Assembly (NCBI GenBank): GCA_963169585.1
Contig: CAUJDU010000119.1
Location: 1-36,055, forward strand
DNA from: Actinomycetota bacterium
GTDB lineage: Bacteria; Actinomycetota; Acidimicrobiia; IMCC26256; JAGPDB01
DNA length: 36,055 nt
Direction: 5' to 3'
The position numbers and the translations under genes are program-made. This document shows, one piece after another, positions 26,401 to 33,802 of this stretch; positions within the stretch are counted from its first letter, which is position 1, and every line of letters begins with the position of its first letter. Under the pieces are notes generated by a model, which worked only from the letters and a program-made list of their open reading frames with translations, did no database searches and was not told the DNA's origin.

Positions 26401-26814
26401 TATAACCCTATTCTCTAAATTTTCAACATCATGCTTTTGAGTTGAAATTAATTCGCGAATTTGAGTTGCAGACTCGCAAGCATCTTGCTCTATCCTCCAA
26501 AAAGCATCATTAAGTGAAGTAAATGATTCCTTTTCTATCTCTTCTAATTCGTCTTCTACGAGTAATGTGTCGATAAATGTTCTAAGTTCATAAGAAAGGT
26601 ATTGTATTTGATTTGCAACTTCTGGATTAGAAACCAGAGCTACAACTCCTTCGACACTTACAGCATTTTTTGCATGAATAGCTGCCCGTTCTACATCTGC
26701 GTTGATTAATCCATCTTTAGTTAGTTCAATCGACCCTAATAAGGCTAGTAAAGGCTGTAGGTCTAATGAAATAATCTCTTTTTGCTTGCGTACAAGGCCT
26801 ACTATTCCACACAT
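23407..26814 (-). CDS. glmS: Very long GlmS-like glutamine amidotransferase/double-SIS protein
   Basis: The product is about 1135 residues against about 610 for ordinary GlmS (glutamine:fructose-6-phosphate aminotransferase). It begins MCGIVG, so C2 can be the N-terminal nucleophile. About 130 extra residues, mostly helical and acidic, then separate this from RGRDSAG (157-163). HTRWAS (252-257), VLNGDIDN (285-292) and LRGGGQGLFIG complete the glutaminase. SIS1 spans about 512-640 (IGQGTAGVAGQ, SQSGTTTDT, SVASTKAF) and SIS2 about 690-845. In SIS2 the usual ELKHGP motif is altered to EDKKHI. About 280 unrecognised residues follow. The ATG is two bases after the glmM stop. Position beside glmM favours a GlmS role, but altered motifs mean activity is inferred. 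Confidence 0.85.
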   Translation of the reverse strand: MCGIVGLVRKQKEIISLDLQPLLALLGSIELTKDGLINADVERAAIHAKNAVSVEGVVALVSNPEVANQIQYLSYELRTFIDTLLVEDELEEIEKESFTSLNDAFWRIEQDACESATQIRELISTQKHDVENLENRVIAVYRSINLVLRSLDRIEVRGRDSAGISIALTGVELDDSTKNLLEKRINSTFSNLSIRISGSKDKSIVYFVYKRAAEIGELGDNVKHIRASIMNDDLFFDLVLQNQNCHEMVLAHTRWASMGVISEENTHPLDSSETSTNDEIVAIGVLNGDIDNHSQLRGECSINNAITTDAKLIPVLYSHERESNPTSSPVDSFRKVLSRFEGSTAISIIASDIENELLLGLRGGGQGLFIGLGVDEYFIASEPYGVVEISECYVRVDGETPRDHTQPITSRGQIFSLNEKKAGTLEGLTRVSYDGQGITLNSEDIIQSEVTTRDIDRGDYEHYLWKEINEAPRSFATTLQGKFVVSEQSLKVLTPDEIFSPVLKDNIASGKIKKVLIIGQGTAGVAGQACAHFFNVFETQYDVKAKLATEVSGFALKEDMSDTLVIAVSQSGTTTDTNRTVDLLKDRGASVIAIVNRRGSDLSSKADGVCYTSSGRDVEMSVASTKAFYAQVAAGAYIAIALGTLSGQISNNNELAIRIAQGLKEIPTLMKKVLEQKDAIAEIVQRNVLSRRSWATVGNGPNSIAAREIRIKSSELCYKAIAMDVTEDKKHIDLSSEPLIVVCAAGLDGSNADDVAKEVAIYNAHKASPIVITDDDSGRFDETDSVIIIPKAPKEISFILTTVAGHIIGYESAQAIDKTALVLRQARGALAEVTDEQLSSVNALRFIGGALSDTSQEFFETLSKRHYDAVLDASDAADLTKLFVGLTPPFTPELLNDNCGGLQTPGALMNCAVSMLTHAIDQLTRPIDAIRHQAKTVTVGISRSDDTLLRSPSIAYVIENGVERDLLGFPIIRTMLALDELVENISGHTRYKINGDVTSNDATLSIIEQKGCAKGLISRVQSNPTLRGTKHLVAREQSVWIAKGKSDGRNVILIPEIKRAKTVGITLLHFDVRKNSSIDVDARKRILEGYKQRLFALKDSVTEISESFDDNILNSIDIMELLTEPVVLLAKYWSV

Positions 26815-26816
26815 AA

Positions 26817-28166
26817 TTACCCGCAAATACTTTCTACTATAATTTCTAGTCGCCCTATAGCTATAGCGACCTCGTTTTGAGATTGTCCTTCAACGCTAAT
26901 CCGTACAACAGGCTCAGTTCCAGATGGACGAATTATTATCCTGGAATTTTCTCCTAAAAATTTGAGTTGCTCATTTATTGCCGTTTGTATTTCTTCATTA
27001 CTTATAGCTTTATCTCGATTTTTAACTGCGACTTTCGAATGTTGTTGCACTAAAGGTTCAAATAAATTGAATACTTTACTGGCACAAAAATTTGAATCAT
27101 TTATTCTTGCTTCATTTAATATTCTGCCAACAAGTAAAGCATTTAATGTGCCATCTCCCCAGTTAGCAAAATCTCTTCGTATAATATGGCCAGATTGCTC
27201 ACCACCCAAAGATAAATCATTATCCAATAATGCTTCAAGAACATATTTGTCCCCAACCTGAGTTTCAACAAATTCTAGAGAATTTTCCTCACAGAATTTT
27301 TTTAACGCTCCATTACTCATAGATGTGGCTACAATCGAATCTGCCGATAAATTATCATTAGATTTCATTTCTTTAGCAAATAATGCCAATATGAAATCGC
27401 CGTCTCTAACAATCCCTCTCTCATCGACTACTATCAGTCGATCCGCATCTCCGTCAAAAGCAAAACCGACGTCTGCTTTTGTAGCCAAAACTTCTTTCAC
27501 TAAAGAAGTAAGGTAAGTTGCTCCACATTCATTATTTATATTTAATCCATTTGACTCAGTATTAATCGCTGTGACTCTTGCACCACAAAGTAAAAATGCA
27601 CTCATTGCAGTTGTATAACTTGCACCGTTAGCACAATCCAAAACTACTCGTAAGCCTTCAAGTGCTTTTGAACCAATTGCATCCACCAGATAGCTTATGT
27701 ATTCTTGCGAGGATAGGGTTTCTACAGGTGTCGATGTTATATTTTCGGAATAAGAAAATCCGTCGGTAAAAATTTTATCGAGTTCTTCCTCTAGCTGGTT
27801 CTCGATTTCAGAAGTTATCTTCACTCCACCAATATCAAAAACTTTTATACCGTTATCCTCTGCTGGATTATGGCTAGCTGTGATTACGCATGCCCTCTTC
27901 GAATCCCTTCGTGCAATCATTGCAATTGCAGGTGTAGGCAAAATTCCAACATCGAGGGAAAGGGCGCCTTGCGATTTAAGACCATCGATTAAAGCGTTAG
28001 AAAGGACTTGACCTGAAGTACGGGTATCTCTACCAACGATAAATTCTGTCTGTGAACCTAAGATACGTGCAATTGCTACACCTAGAGCATAAGCATATTG
28101 TGCATGTATGTCTTTACCAAAAGTCCCACGAACGCCATCCGTACCAAATTTTGGGCGCGTTATCAT
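26817..28166 (-). CDS. glmM: Phosphoglucosamine mutase
   Basis: GlmM interconverts glucosamine-6-phosphate and glucosamine-1-phosphate on the way to UDP-GlcNAc. The 449-residue protein starts RPKFGTDGVRGTFG, has the phosphoserine S98 in ITASHNPAEDNGIK, the Mg2+ loop DGDADR (238-243), the sugar loop GEQSGHI and the phosphate-binding RPSGTEPVVRISVE near the C-terminus. All landmarks are intact. It is directly followed by the GlmS-like gene (two-base gap), which would supply its substrate. It begins about 107 bases after rpsI, across dispersed repeat copy B. Confidence 0.97.
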   Translation of the reverse strand: MITRPKFGTDGVRGTFGKDIHAQYAYALGVAIARILGSQTEFIVGRDTRTSGQVLSNALIDGLKSQGALSLDVGILPTPAIAMIARRDSKRACVITASHNPAEDNGIKVFDIGGVKITSEIENQLEEELDKIFTDGFSYSENITSTPVETLSSQEYISYLVDAIGSKALEGLRVVLDCANGASYTTAMSAFLLCGARVTAINTESNGLNINNECGATYLTSLVKEVLATKADVGFAFDGDADRLIVVDERGIVRDGDFILALFAKEMKSNDNLSADSIVATSMSNGALKKFCEENSLEFVETQVGDKYVLEALLDNDLSLGGEQSGHIIRRDFANWGDGTLNALLVGRILNEARINDSNFCASKVFNLFEPLVQQHSKVAVKNRDKAISNEEIQTAINEQLKFLGENSRIIIRPSGTEPVVRISVEGQSQNEVAIAIGRLEIIVESICG

Positions 28167-28211
28167 CGAACTATTTTAGTAAATATATAGATAGATCTTC
28201 GCTTTGAAAGA

Positions 28212-28260
28212 GCGATGGGCCTCTTAATACTACAAATACGAGAGTTTAAAGGCCCATCGG
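28212..28260. repeat. Palindromic dispersed element, copy B (possible weak terminator after rpsI)
   Basis: CGATGGGCCT (28213-28222) and AGGCCCATCG (28250-28259) are perfect 10-base inverted arms around a 27-base loop. Its reverse complement aligns with copy A (17726-17772), including the identical core CGTATTTGTAGTA. It lies 12 bases after the rpsI stop. On the rpsI strand the stem is followed by CTCTTTC, only a weak U-run, so termination is possible but not the whole story. Confidence 0.7.
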
Positions 28261-28272
28261 TGAAAAGTGAAA

Positions 28273-28671
28273 TTATCGTTTAGAAAATTGTGAAGCTTTA
28301 CGAGCTTTTTTGAGGCCGTATTTTTTACGTTCAACTTCACGTGCATCACGTGATAGTAGCCCTGCAGATTTCAAAGTACTACGTTGATCTACATCAAGGC
28401 CGACAACAGCACGAGCGATACCTAATCTAAGGGCACCCGCTTGTCCTGCAACTCCTCCACCTGTAACTTTCGCGTCAACATCATATACTTCAGACACATT
28501 AGAAATTTTTAGCGCTTCAATAGCGTGGCGAACAAGAACTTCATTGTTCAAGTATTGTTCTATAGGAGTTTTGTTAACAGTTATAGTTCCGTTGCCTGGA
28601 CGGACTCGTACTCGTGCAACTGCACTCTTACGACGTCCTGTTGCTTGGATCAATGGTTTGGATTTTGCCAC
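28273..28671 (-). CDS. rpsI: 30S ribosomal protein S9
   Basis: The 132-residue S9 protein binds 16S rRNA in the head of the small subunit, its C-terminal tail reaching the P-site tRNA. ATGRRKSAVARVRVRPG at the start and the terminal KYGLKKARKASQFSKR, with the invariant final KR, are intact. It follows rplM with a 29-base gap, the standard rplM-rpsI pair. Repeat copy B lies after its stop and probably marks the end of the pair's transcript. Confidence 0.98.
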   Translation of the reverse strand: MAKSKPLIQATGRRKSAVARVRVRPGNGTITVNKTPIEQYLNNEVLVRHAIEALKISNVSEVYDVDAKVTGGGVAGQAGALRLGIARAVVGLDVDQRSTLKSAGLLSRDAREVERKKYGLKKARKASQFSKR

Positions 28672-28700
28672 GGAATTTCCTCTTACTTTATGAATCGCAG

Positions 28701-29156
28701 TTATGCGTTAGCTTTTTCTTTGTTTGACTTTATTGCGAATGGTTTAGGTTGTTGTGCTTGATGAGGATGTTGATCTCCTGCATAGATGTGCAATTTAGAC
28801 GCCATTGCATTTCCAAGCCTTGTATGTGGAAGCATGCCCGTAATTGCAAGTTCCAATACTTTTGTTGGATTCTTTTCCATCATTTCGCCAAGCGTAGTAC
28901 TTTTAAGTCCGCCTGGGTATCCAGAGTGGAAATAGTAGTTTTTGTCTTCAGATTTTCTAATCGAAATATCAAGCTTGTCAGCGTTAATAATTACGACATG
29001 GTCGCCTACATCAAGATGAGGAACCCACATTGGTTTATGTTTTCCTCGAAGTAAATGTGCAGCATGGGTTGCGACTTGTCCAAGCACTAAATCTTTTGCA
29101 TCTATAAGATGCCATTCACGGACTATGTCAGCAGCTTTTGGTTGGTAAGTTCCCAT
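28701..29156 (-). CDS. rplM: 50S ribosomal protein L13
   Basis: The 151-residue L13 is an early-assembly protein of the large subunit. It starts TYQPKAADIVREWHLIDAKD and has LGQVATHAAHLLRGKHKP, HVVIINADK, YFHSGYPGG and the late MLPHTRLGNAMASKLHIY with the family GxxMLP-type motif. It forms the usual pair with rpsI. The 147 bases upstream, up to truA, contain no gene and presumably hold its promoter, though I could not name boxes with confidence. Confidence 0.98.
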   Translation of the reverse strand: MGTYQPKAADIVREWHLIDAKDLVLGQVATHAAHLLRGKHKPMWVPHLDVGDHVVIINADKLDISIRKSEDKNYYFHSGYPGGLKSTTLGEMMEKNPTKVLELAITGMLPHTRLGNAMASKLHIYAGDQHPHQAQQPKPFAIKSNKEKANA

Positions 29157-29303
29157 TATTTCCTCTATTTATTTTCTCAATTTGTTCCACTGATTAAGCC
29201 AAAAACTATTAGCTTTCGAACTTTAAGCGACTTAATAATCTAGCGTGTTTTACTCACCTGAGGCAAAGCAAGCCTAATATTTCAGTATCTACTTCACAAT
29301 AGC

Positions 29304-30086
29304 TTAATATTGGACTTTCCAGAGGGTTAAACCATGTCCTGGAGCAAATGTCCTTGAAGAGTCACGCTGCTTTGCTTGTAGTAGCTGTTTTACATCAAAT
29401 TCAGTGATTTTGCCCATTCCTACATCTACCAGTACTCCAACGATTGATCTAACCATGTTCCAACAAAAGGAATTAGCTGAAATCTCAAAACATATAAGTG
29501 GCTTCTCTGATCCAGTTATAAGTACTGATTGCACAAAGTGCGCTTCTAATACTTCCCTAATGTTGTGATCCATAGATTCATCACGTTTGCAGACACTAGT
29601 AAAATCGTGTTCACCAATAAATACCTTTGCAGCCATTTCCATGGCTTCTATATCAAGATCACTCGAAATATGCCACGCAAATCTTGACGAAAAGATATCT
29701 GGAGTGTTATTTGCATCTATTAGATATCGATAAGTTCTTGATTTTGCACTGAATCTCGCATGAAAATCTTGGTCGCAGTTTTCAATCGAATGAATAACTA
29801 TTTCAGGACCGAGTTTTTTGTTAGCAACATACGCCATCCTCGCAGGATCAAAATCCTTAAAACCTTGAGGGAATGAAAATGATAGTACCTGTTCGCGTGC
29901 GTGGACACCTTTATCTGTTCTGCCAGACACAACGATTTTTGGTTGGCCTTGTGCCACCATTTCAATTATCGGCCGTAATTCACCAACAACAGTACGAATC
30001 TCTTTTTCGTTTGCCCCATTTAATTGTTCTGCAACACCCGAAAAATCTGTTCCGTCATAAGCAATAGTTGCTTTAAAATTTACCAT
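29304..30086 (-). CDS. truA: tRNA pseudouridine(38-40) synthase
   Basis: TruA converts uridines 38-40 of the anticodon stem to pseudouridine. The 260-residue protein has AYDGTDFSGVAEQ (9-21), the catalytic aspartate D58 in VSGRTDKGVHA, YRYLIDANNTPD, and the FCWNMVRSIVGVLVDVG stretch. Its position between rplQ and rplM matches actinobacterial ribosomal clusters. A 164-base spacer with a hairpin separates it from rplQ, so it may have its own promoter. Confidence 0.96.
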   Translation of the reverse strand: MVNFKATIAYDGTDFSGVAEQLNGANEKEIRTVVGELRPIIEMVAQGQPKIVVSGRTDKGVHAREQVLSFSFPQGFKDFDPARMAYVANKKLGPEIVIHSIENCDQDFHARFSAKSRTYRYLIDANNTPDIFSSRFAWHISSDLDIEAMEMAAKVFIGEHDFTSVCKRDESMDHNIREVLEAHFVQSVLITGSEKPLICFEISANSFCWNMVRSIVGVLVDVGMGKITEFDVKQLLQAKQRDSSRTFAPGHGLTLWKVQY

Positions 30087-30214
30087 GAAAGCTAGTTACC
30101 TCTAAATCTGCTCGCGTTGTCAATTTTACAAGCGTATGGGTGTAAACACCTGATTTCCCGACCCTTTTCGGCCCAACGCAATAGAAGAATCGAGATCACA
30201 AGGAGCGACTGCGA

Positions 30215-30240
30215 GAAGCATCTGGCTTTGCCAGTGCTTC
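30215..30240 (-). terminator. Hairpin after rplQ, possible terminator without a U-run
   Basis: GAAGCA (30215-30220) and CTGGC (30222-30226) pair with GCCAG (30230-30234) and TGCTTC (30235-30240), an 11-pair stem with one bulged T and a three-base loop. It starts 11 bases after the rplQ stop. On the minus strand it is followed by TCGCAGTCG, not a U-run. It may be a rho-dependent or 3'-end stabilising structure. The rest of the 164-base truA-rplQ gap shows only a small ACACC/GGTGT hairpin at 30139-30150. Confidence 0.4.
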
Positions 30241-30250
30241 GATAATAAAT

Positions 30251-30604
30251 TTAAACCAGTTCGATGCGCGCCATTGGAGCTTTATCTCCATCACGCGGCC
30301 CAAGTTTCAAAATCCGAATATATCCACCTTGACGGTTCATATATTTAGGCGCAATTTCTTCAACAAGTTTATGGGCAACACCTTTATCTCGTAGTTTTGC
30401 AACTAATTGACGCTGAATATGTTGGTTGTTGCCTTTACGTGCTTTCGTTATCAATCGTTCAAACTCTGGGCGAACATATTTTGCCTTAGCCAATGTCGTC
30501 TCTACTGCACCATGGGTGAAGAACTGGCATGCCAAAGTTGAAATAATTAGCTTCTGATGTTTTGGATCACGACCTAGCCGTGGTCCTTTTTTTGGGGTCG
30601 CCAT
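30251..30604 (-). CDS. rplQ: 50S ribosomal protein L17
   Basis: The 117-residue L17 sits near the exit tunnel of the large subunit. It has the family opening (GPRLGRDPKHQKLIISTLACQ), the conserved TTLAKAKYVRPEFERLITKARKG and the late YIRILKLGPRDGDKAPMARIELV. It follows rpoA in the alpha operon across a 91-base spacer with no other gene. Confidence 0.98.
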   Translation of the reverse strand: MATPKKGPRLGRDPKHQKLIISTLACQFFTHGAVETTLAKAKYVRPEFERLITKARKGNNQHIQRQLVAKLRDKGVAHKLVEEIAPKYMNRQGGYIRILKLGPRDGDKAPMARIELV

Positions 30605-30695
30605 TTGTTATTCCTTTTCTGAGAGGTCTAGCCTTTAAAATCAAGTAAATCTATTAGGTATTTATCCAATTTCGAAGGTTACACCCCTTTTCGTT

Positions 30696-31631
30696 CTAGT
30701 GTTTATTTGGTAGTGCCAAACCACGCTCATCTAGCTTCTCGATGATTTCATCGAGGGACTTCTGACCGAAGTTTGTTAATGCGAGTAGTTCTTCTGCACT
30801 GTTGACCATGAGTTGACCGATAGTTTCGATACGTGCACGACGCAAGCAGTTTCGAGGACGTTCTGAAAGGTCGAGTTCGTCAACACTAAGTTCAAGATCA
30901 GGAGAAGTTGTGCTCGCAGGAGCAAGTTCACCTAGTTCTAGACCTTGAGGATTTTCTGATAGTTCAGAAATTAGGCTCATAAGGTTTTCCAAAGTCTTCG
31001 TTGCACTTGCTAGAGCTTCCCTTGGAGTCAAAGAACCGTCAGTTTCTATTTCTACTGTCAATTCGTCGAAGTTAGTTGCTTGCTCAACACGCGTTGGAGC
31101 AACTGAGTAACTTACACGTTGAACCGGTGAAAAGATTGCGTCAATTGGGATTATTCCAATGGTATTTGAACTCTTCGTTTTGTCGATACTTTGATATCCA
31201 CGACCTTGTTCAATTGTCACATCACAATTAAATTCTGCCTTATCATTAAGATTTGCAAGAACCAACTCTGGGTTAACAATAGTTACTTCAGAAGAAACTT
31301 GAATATCTCCTGCTGTAACTTGTCCAGGTCCACGTTTTTCGATTCGGCCAGTAATAGCTTCTTCAGCAACCGATGTGAGTACGACATCCTTAAGGTTAAG
31401 GATAACGTCTGTAACATCTTCTTTAACACCAGCAATAACATCAAACTCGTGTAATACTTCATCGAATTTTACTTGTGTAATTGCAGCACCTGGTATAGAA
31501 GAAAGCAAAGTTCTTCTAATCGAATTACCAAGTGTCTGACCAAAGCCTGGCTCTAGTGGTGAAATCGTGAACTTACAGGTGTTGCCGATTTGATCTCCGG
31601 CTTCAACTTCAGGTCGTTGGATGATAAGCAT
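30696..31631 (-). CDS. rpoA: DNA-directed RNA polymerase subunit alpha
   Basis: RpoA dimerises to start RNA polymerase assembly, and its C-terminal domain contacts UP elements and activators. The 311-residue protein shows the N-terminal dimer domain (EPGFGQTLGNSIRRTLLSSIPG), an acidic linker at about 225-245, and the C-terminal helix-hairpin-helix domain (ELDLSERPRNCLRRARIETI then LTNFGQKSLDEI). It lies between rpsD and rplQ as in the standard alpha operon. Confidence 0.98.
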   Translation of the reverse strand: MLIIQRPEVEAGDQIGNTCKFTISPLEPGFGQTLGNSIRRTLLSSIPGAAITQVKFDEVLHEFDVIAGVKEDVTDVILNLKDVVLTSVAEEAITGRIEKRGPGQVTAGDIQVSSEVTIVNPELVLANLNDKAEFNCDVTIEQGRGYQSIDKTKSSNTIGIIPIDAIFSPVQRVSYSVAPTRVEQATNFDELTVEIETDGSLTPREALASATKTLENLMSLISELSENPQGLELGELAPASTTSPDLELSVDELDLSERPRNCLRRARIETIGQLMVNSAEELLALTNFGQKSLDEIIEKLDERGLALPNKH

Positions 31632-31660
31632 TTTTTCTCCTATATAGCGTGGTGCTGAGA

Positions 31661-32284
31661 TTACTTCGAGTACAACTCGACAATGAGTTGTTCGCGGACA
31701 GGAATGTCGATCTGTTCTCTAATCGGCAATTCAGAAATTGTTAGTTTTGCATCGTTCTTAGAAACATCTATCCACATTGGTGGTGTGTGATCTACAACTT
31801 CAAGCGAGTGACGAACAACAATCATTTCTTTAGCACGTTGTGTTAAAGAAATTTGGTCGCCCTTTTTAAGTTGGTAGCTAGGAATGTCAACACGTTTCCC
31901 ATTGACTTGGATATGCCCATGTCGAATGAATTGTCGAGCTTGACTACGAGATGCAGCAAACCCTGAACGGAAGACAACATTATCTAGACGAGTTTCAAGA
32001 AGAACTAACAAGTTGTCACCTGTTTTTCCTTCACGACGAGCAGCCTCTTTGAATGTAATTCGGAATTGTTTTTCAAGAACTCCGTAAATACGACGTGCCT
32101 TTTGCTTTTCACGCAACTGTAGTAAGTACTCGGTCTCGCGTACCCTTCCACGGCCATGCTGGCCAGGAGGGTATGGTCGTTTTTCTATTGGGCATTTCAT
32201 TGAGTCGCACTTTGCGCCCTTTAAGTACAATTTCATTCGTTCGCGACGACACAAACGACATACAGGTCCTGTATAACGAGCCAT
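31661..32284 (-). CDS. rpsD: 30S ribosomal protein S4, zinc-binding form
   Basis: S4 is a primary 16S rRNA binding protein that nucleates small-subunit assembly. The 207-residue protein carries four cysteines in the N-terminal part (C9, C12, C26, C31), the zinc-binding (C+) form. The S4 RNA-binding domain (RLDNVVFRSGFAASRSQARQ, then HIQVNGKRVDIPSY) and the closing REQLIVELYSK are intact. It starts three bases after rpsK. Confidence 0.98.
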   Translation of the reverse strand: MARYTGPVCRLCRRERMKLYLKGAKCDSMKCPIEKRPYPPGQHGRGRVRETEYLLQLREKQKARRIYGVLEKQFRITFKEAARREGKTGDNLLVLLETRLDNVVFRSGFAASRSQARQFIRHGHIQVNGKRVDIPSYQLKKGDQISLTQRAKEMIVVRHSLEVVDHTPPMWIDVSKNDAKLTISELPIREQIDIPVREQLIVELYSK

Positions 32285-32287
32285 GAC

Positions 32288-32683
32288 TTATACTCTCCTT
32301 CTCTTTGGAAGGCGACAACCATTGTGAGGAAGTGGTGTTACATCTTTAATACCCACAACTTCGATTCCAATAGTTTGTAGTGAACGGATTGCTGTTTCTC
32401 TTCCAGAACCAGGTCCTTTAACTAAAACGTCGACTTTTTTAATACCATGTTCCATTGCAGCTTTTCCAGCCATCTCAGCAGCAGCCCCTGCAGCAAATGG
32501 TGTTGATTTTCGAGATCCTTTGAAACCTGCTTGACCAGATGAAGCCCAAACTAGAACATTTCCTTGTTGATCTGAAATAGAAACAATAGTGTTGTTAAAC
32601 GTTGATTTGATATGCGCCACACCATAGAAAACGTCTTTGCGTTCTTTTTTCTTTGGGCGGCGAGATTTTGTAGGTGCAGCCAT
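32288..32683 (-). CDS. rpsK: 30S ribosomal protein S11
   Basis: The 131-residue S11 lies in the platform of the small subunit. Basic start [14 protein letters not shown], then [38 protein letters not shown] and the C-terminal [18 protein letters not shown] are all as in the family. Its ATG overlaps the rpsM stop by one base (TAATG), showing coupling. Confidence 0.98.
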   Translation of the reverse strand: MAAPTKSRRPKKKERKDVFYGVAHIKSTFNNTIVSISDQQGNVLVWASSGQAGFKGSRKSTPFAAGAAAEMAGKAAMEHGIKKVDVLVKGPGSGRETAIRSLQTIGIEVVGIKDVTPLPHNGCRLPKRRRV

Positions 32684-33060
32684 TACTTGGTTACCTTCTT
32701 CTTACCTGCAACGGTCTTCTTTGGACCTTTTCGCGTACGTGCATTTGTGCTTGTTCGTTGACCACGAACTGGAAGTCCTCGTCTATGTCGTATACCGACA
32801 TAGCAACCAATTTCCATTTTGCGCTTAATATTTTGTGAAATATCTCGTCGAAGGTCTCCTTCAACTTTGATATTGTCATCGATGAATTGTCGAAGTTTTG
32901 CTACTTCTTCTTCACTCAAATCGCGTACACGAGTTTGTCCTGGAAGATTTGTAGCTTCACAAATTTGGGTAGCGGTTTTACGACCGATTCCAAAAATGTA
33001 AGAGAGTGATATGTCGAGCCGCTTTTCTCGCGGTATGTCGACTCCGGCTATACGTGCCAT
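32683..33060 (-). CDS. rpsM: 30S ribosomal protein S13
   Basis: The 125-residue S13 sits in the head of the small subunit and contacts the P-site tRNA and L5. It begins [25 protein letters not shown] and has the [26 protein letters not shown] block and a lysine-rich tail. It follows rpmJ by 32 bases and overlaps rpsK by one. Confidence 0.98.
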   Translation of the reverse strand: MARIAGVDIPREKRLDISLSYIFGIGRKTATQICEATNLPGQTRVRDLSEEEVAKLRQFIDDNIKVEGDLRRDISQNIKRKMEIGCYVGIRHRRGLPVRGQRTSTNARTRKGPKKTVAGKKKVTK

Positions 33061-33092
33061 ATATTTCTAAAACACCTTTCTTATCAACAGTA

Positions 33093-33206
33093 TTAACCCT
33101 GGCGTTGCTTATGCCGTGGGTTCTCACAAATTACGCGTACTGATCCATGTCGTCTAATGACGCGACACTTTTCGCACATTTTTTTCACGCTTGGGCGAAC
33201 TTTCAT
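33093..33206 (-). CDS. rpmJ: 50S ribosomal protein L36, zinc-binding form
   Basis: A 37-residue protein, [20 protein letters not shown] and onward to NPRHKQRQG. Cysteines 11, 14 and 27 with H33 give the zinc-binding (C+) form. It lies between infA and rpsM, its usual place. It ends at a TAA at 33093-33095. Confidence 0.97.
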   Translation of the reverse strand: MKVRPSVKKMCEKCRVIRRHGSVRVICENPRHKQRQG

Positions 33207-33264
33207 TTATTTGCCTTTTTGATTTGTAATTAATTTTCTTTGTGACGAGAAATGATCTCTAAAA

Positions 33265-33489
33265 CTATTTATACCGATAAGTTATGCGGCCCTGATTGAG
33301 ATCATAAGTAGTGAGCTCAACTTGGACTTTATCTCCTGGAAGAATTCGAATGTAATGCATTCGCATTTTCCCAGAAATTTGCGCAATAATTTTGTGACCG
33401 TTTTCGAGTTCAACTCTAAACATAGCGTTACCTAAAGCTTCTGAAACATTGCCATCTAAAACAATGACATCTTCTTTATCTTTAGCCAA
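33265..33489 (-). CDS. infA: Translation initiation factor IF-1
   Basis: IF-1 blocks the A site during initiation. The S1/OB-fold protein has the family core ([42 protein letters not shown]). I start at a TTG (33487-33489): it gives [13 protein letters not shown], matching the canonical 70-odd-residue protein (74 here), and GGAG lies five bases upstream. An in-frame ATG seven codons earlier (33508-33510) has no ribosome site and would add seven unusual residues. It opens the infA-rpmJ-rpsM-rpsK-rpsD-rpoA-rplQ operon. Confidence 0.96.
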   Translation of the reverse strand: MAKDKEDVIVLDGNVSEALGNAMFRVELENGHKIIAQISGKMRMHYIRILPGDKVQVELTTYDLNQGRITYRYK

Positions 33490-33567
33490 CTTCACTCCAT
33501 CATTTATCATCGAAAATCGATACCATTGCCGCAGTATCTCTCTTCTTAGTTTTTGAGACGAAGGTAA

Positions 33568-33598
33568 ATACTAGTCCAATTCGGACCGAATTTGCCAA
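33568..33598 (-). promoter_or_regulatory. Probable promoter of the infA ribosomal operon with an embedded palindrome
   Basis: On the minus strand TTGGCA (33598-33593) and TAGTAT (33573-33568) could be -35 and -10 boxes, with a rather long 19-base spacer. The spacer holds a perfect 15-base palindrome, AATTCGG-A-CCGAATT as read on the plus strand (33578-33592), with seven-base arms. A repressor bound there would sit between the boxes. The palindrome is certain; the promoter boxes are a guess. Confidence 0.45.
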
Positions 33599-33663
33599 GC
33601 TGAGCGAGAGTTGTCTTAATTGCATGCACCTGCCGGAAAGTTTTCTAGCAATATGAGAGCAAA

Positions 33664-33687
33664 ATTTTGTCATTACCCCCACAAAAT
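33664..33687. repeat. Inverted repeat upstream of the infA promoter
   Basis: ATTTTGT (33664-33670) and ACAAAAT (33681-33687) are perfect inverted arms with ten bases between. It lies about 70 bases upstream of the palindrome at the infA promoter. It may be a second regulator site or part of the glycosyltransferase 3' region; in AT-rich sequence it may also be chance. Confidence 0.35.
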
Positions 33688-33802
33688 CAGCAGGTTAGAA
33701 GGGTAAATTCGCACAAATTGGGCTCAGCAAGACTAGCGAACATCGAATTCACCCACATTAGACACTATAACCACGGCTGTCGTAGCAAAAAGAAGTTCTG
33801 CA

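Larger units (their letters stand above)
33490..33802. other. Gene-free 313-base leader region before infA
   Basis: No convincing gene lies here on either strand; the short plus-strand frames lack ribosome sites and family resemblance. The part nearest infA holds a likely promoter with a palindrome (33568-33598) and, further upstream, a second dyad (33664-33687). The part nearest the glycosyltransferase shows no clear terminator for that gene. Confidence 0.6.

Noticed and set aside
29250-29280. Sequence TGAGGCAAAGCAAGCCTAA resembling a DtxR/IdeR iron box upstream of rplM
   Set aside because: Only about 13 of 19 positions agree with the consensus and the dyad arms are short; iron control of rplM-rpsI is unlikely.
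29157-29303. Possible tRNA or small RNA in the rplM-truA gap
   Set aside because: No cloverleaf, no T-loop motif and no strong stem were found.
30139-30150. Hairpin GGTGT-AA-ACACC between truA and rplQ
   Set aside because: Five pairs with a two-base loop cannot fold well and no U-run follows.
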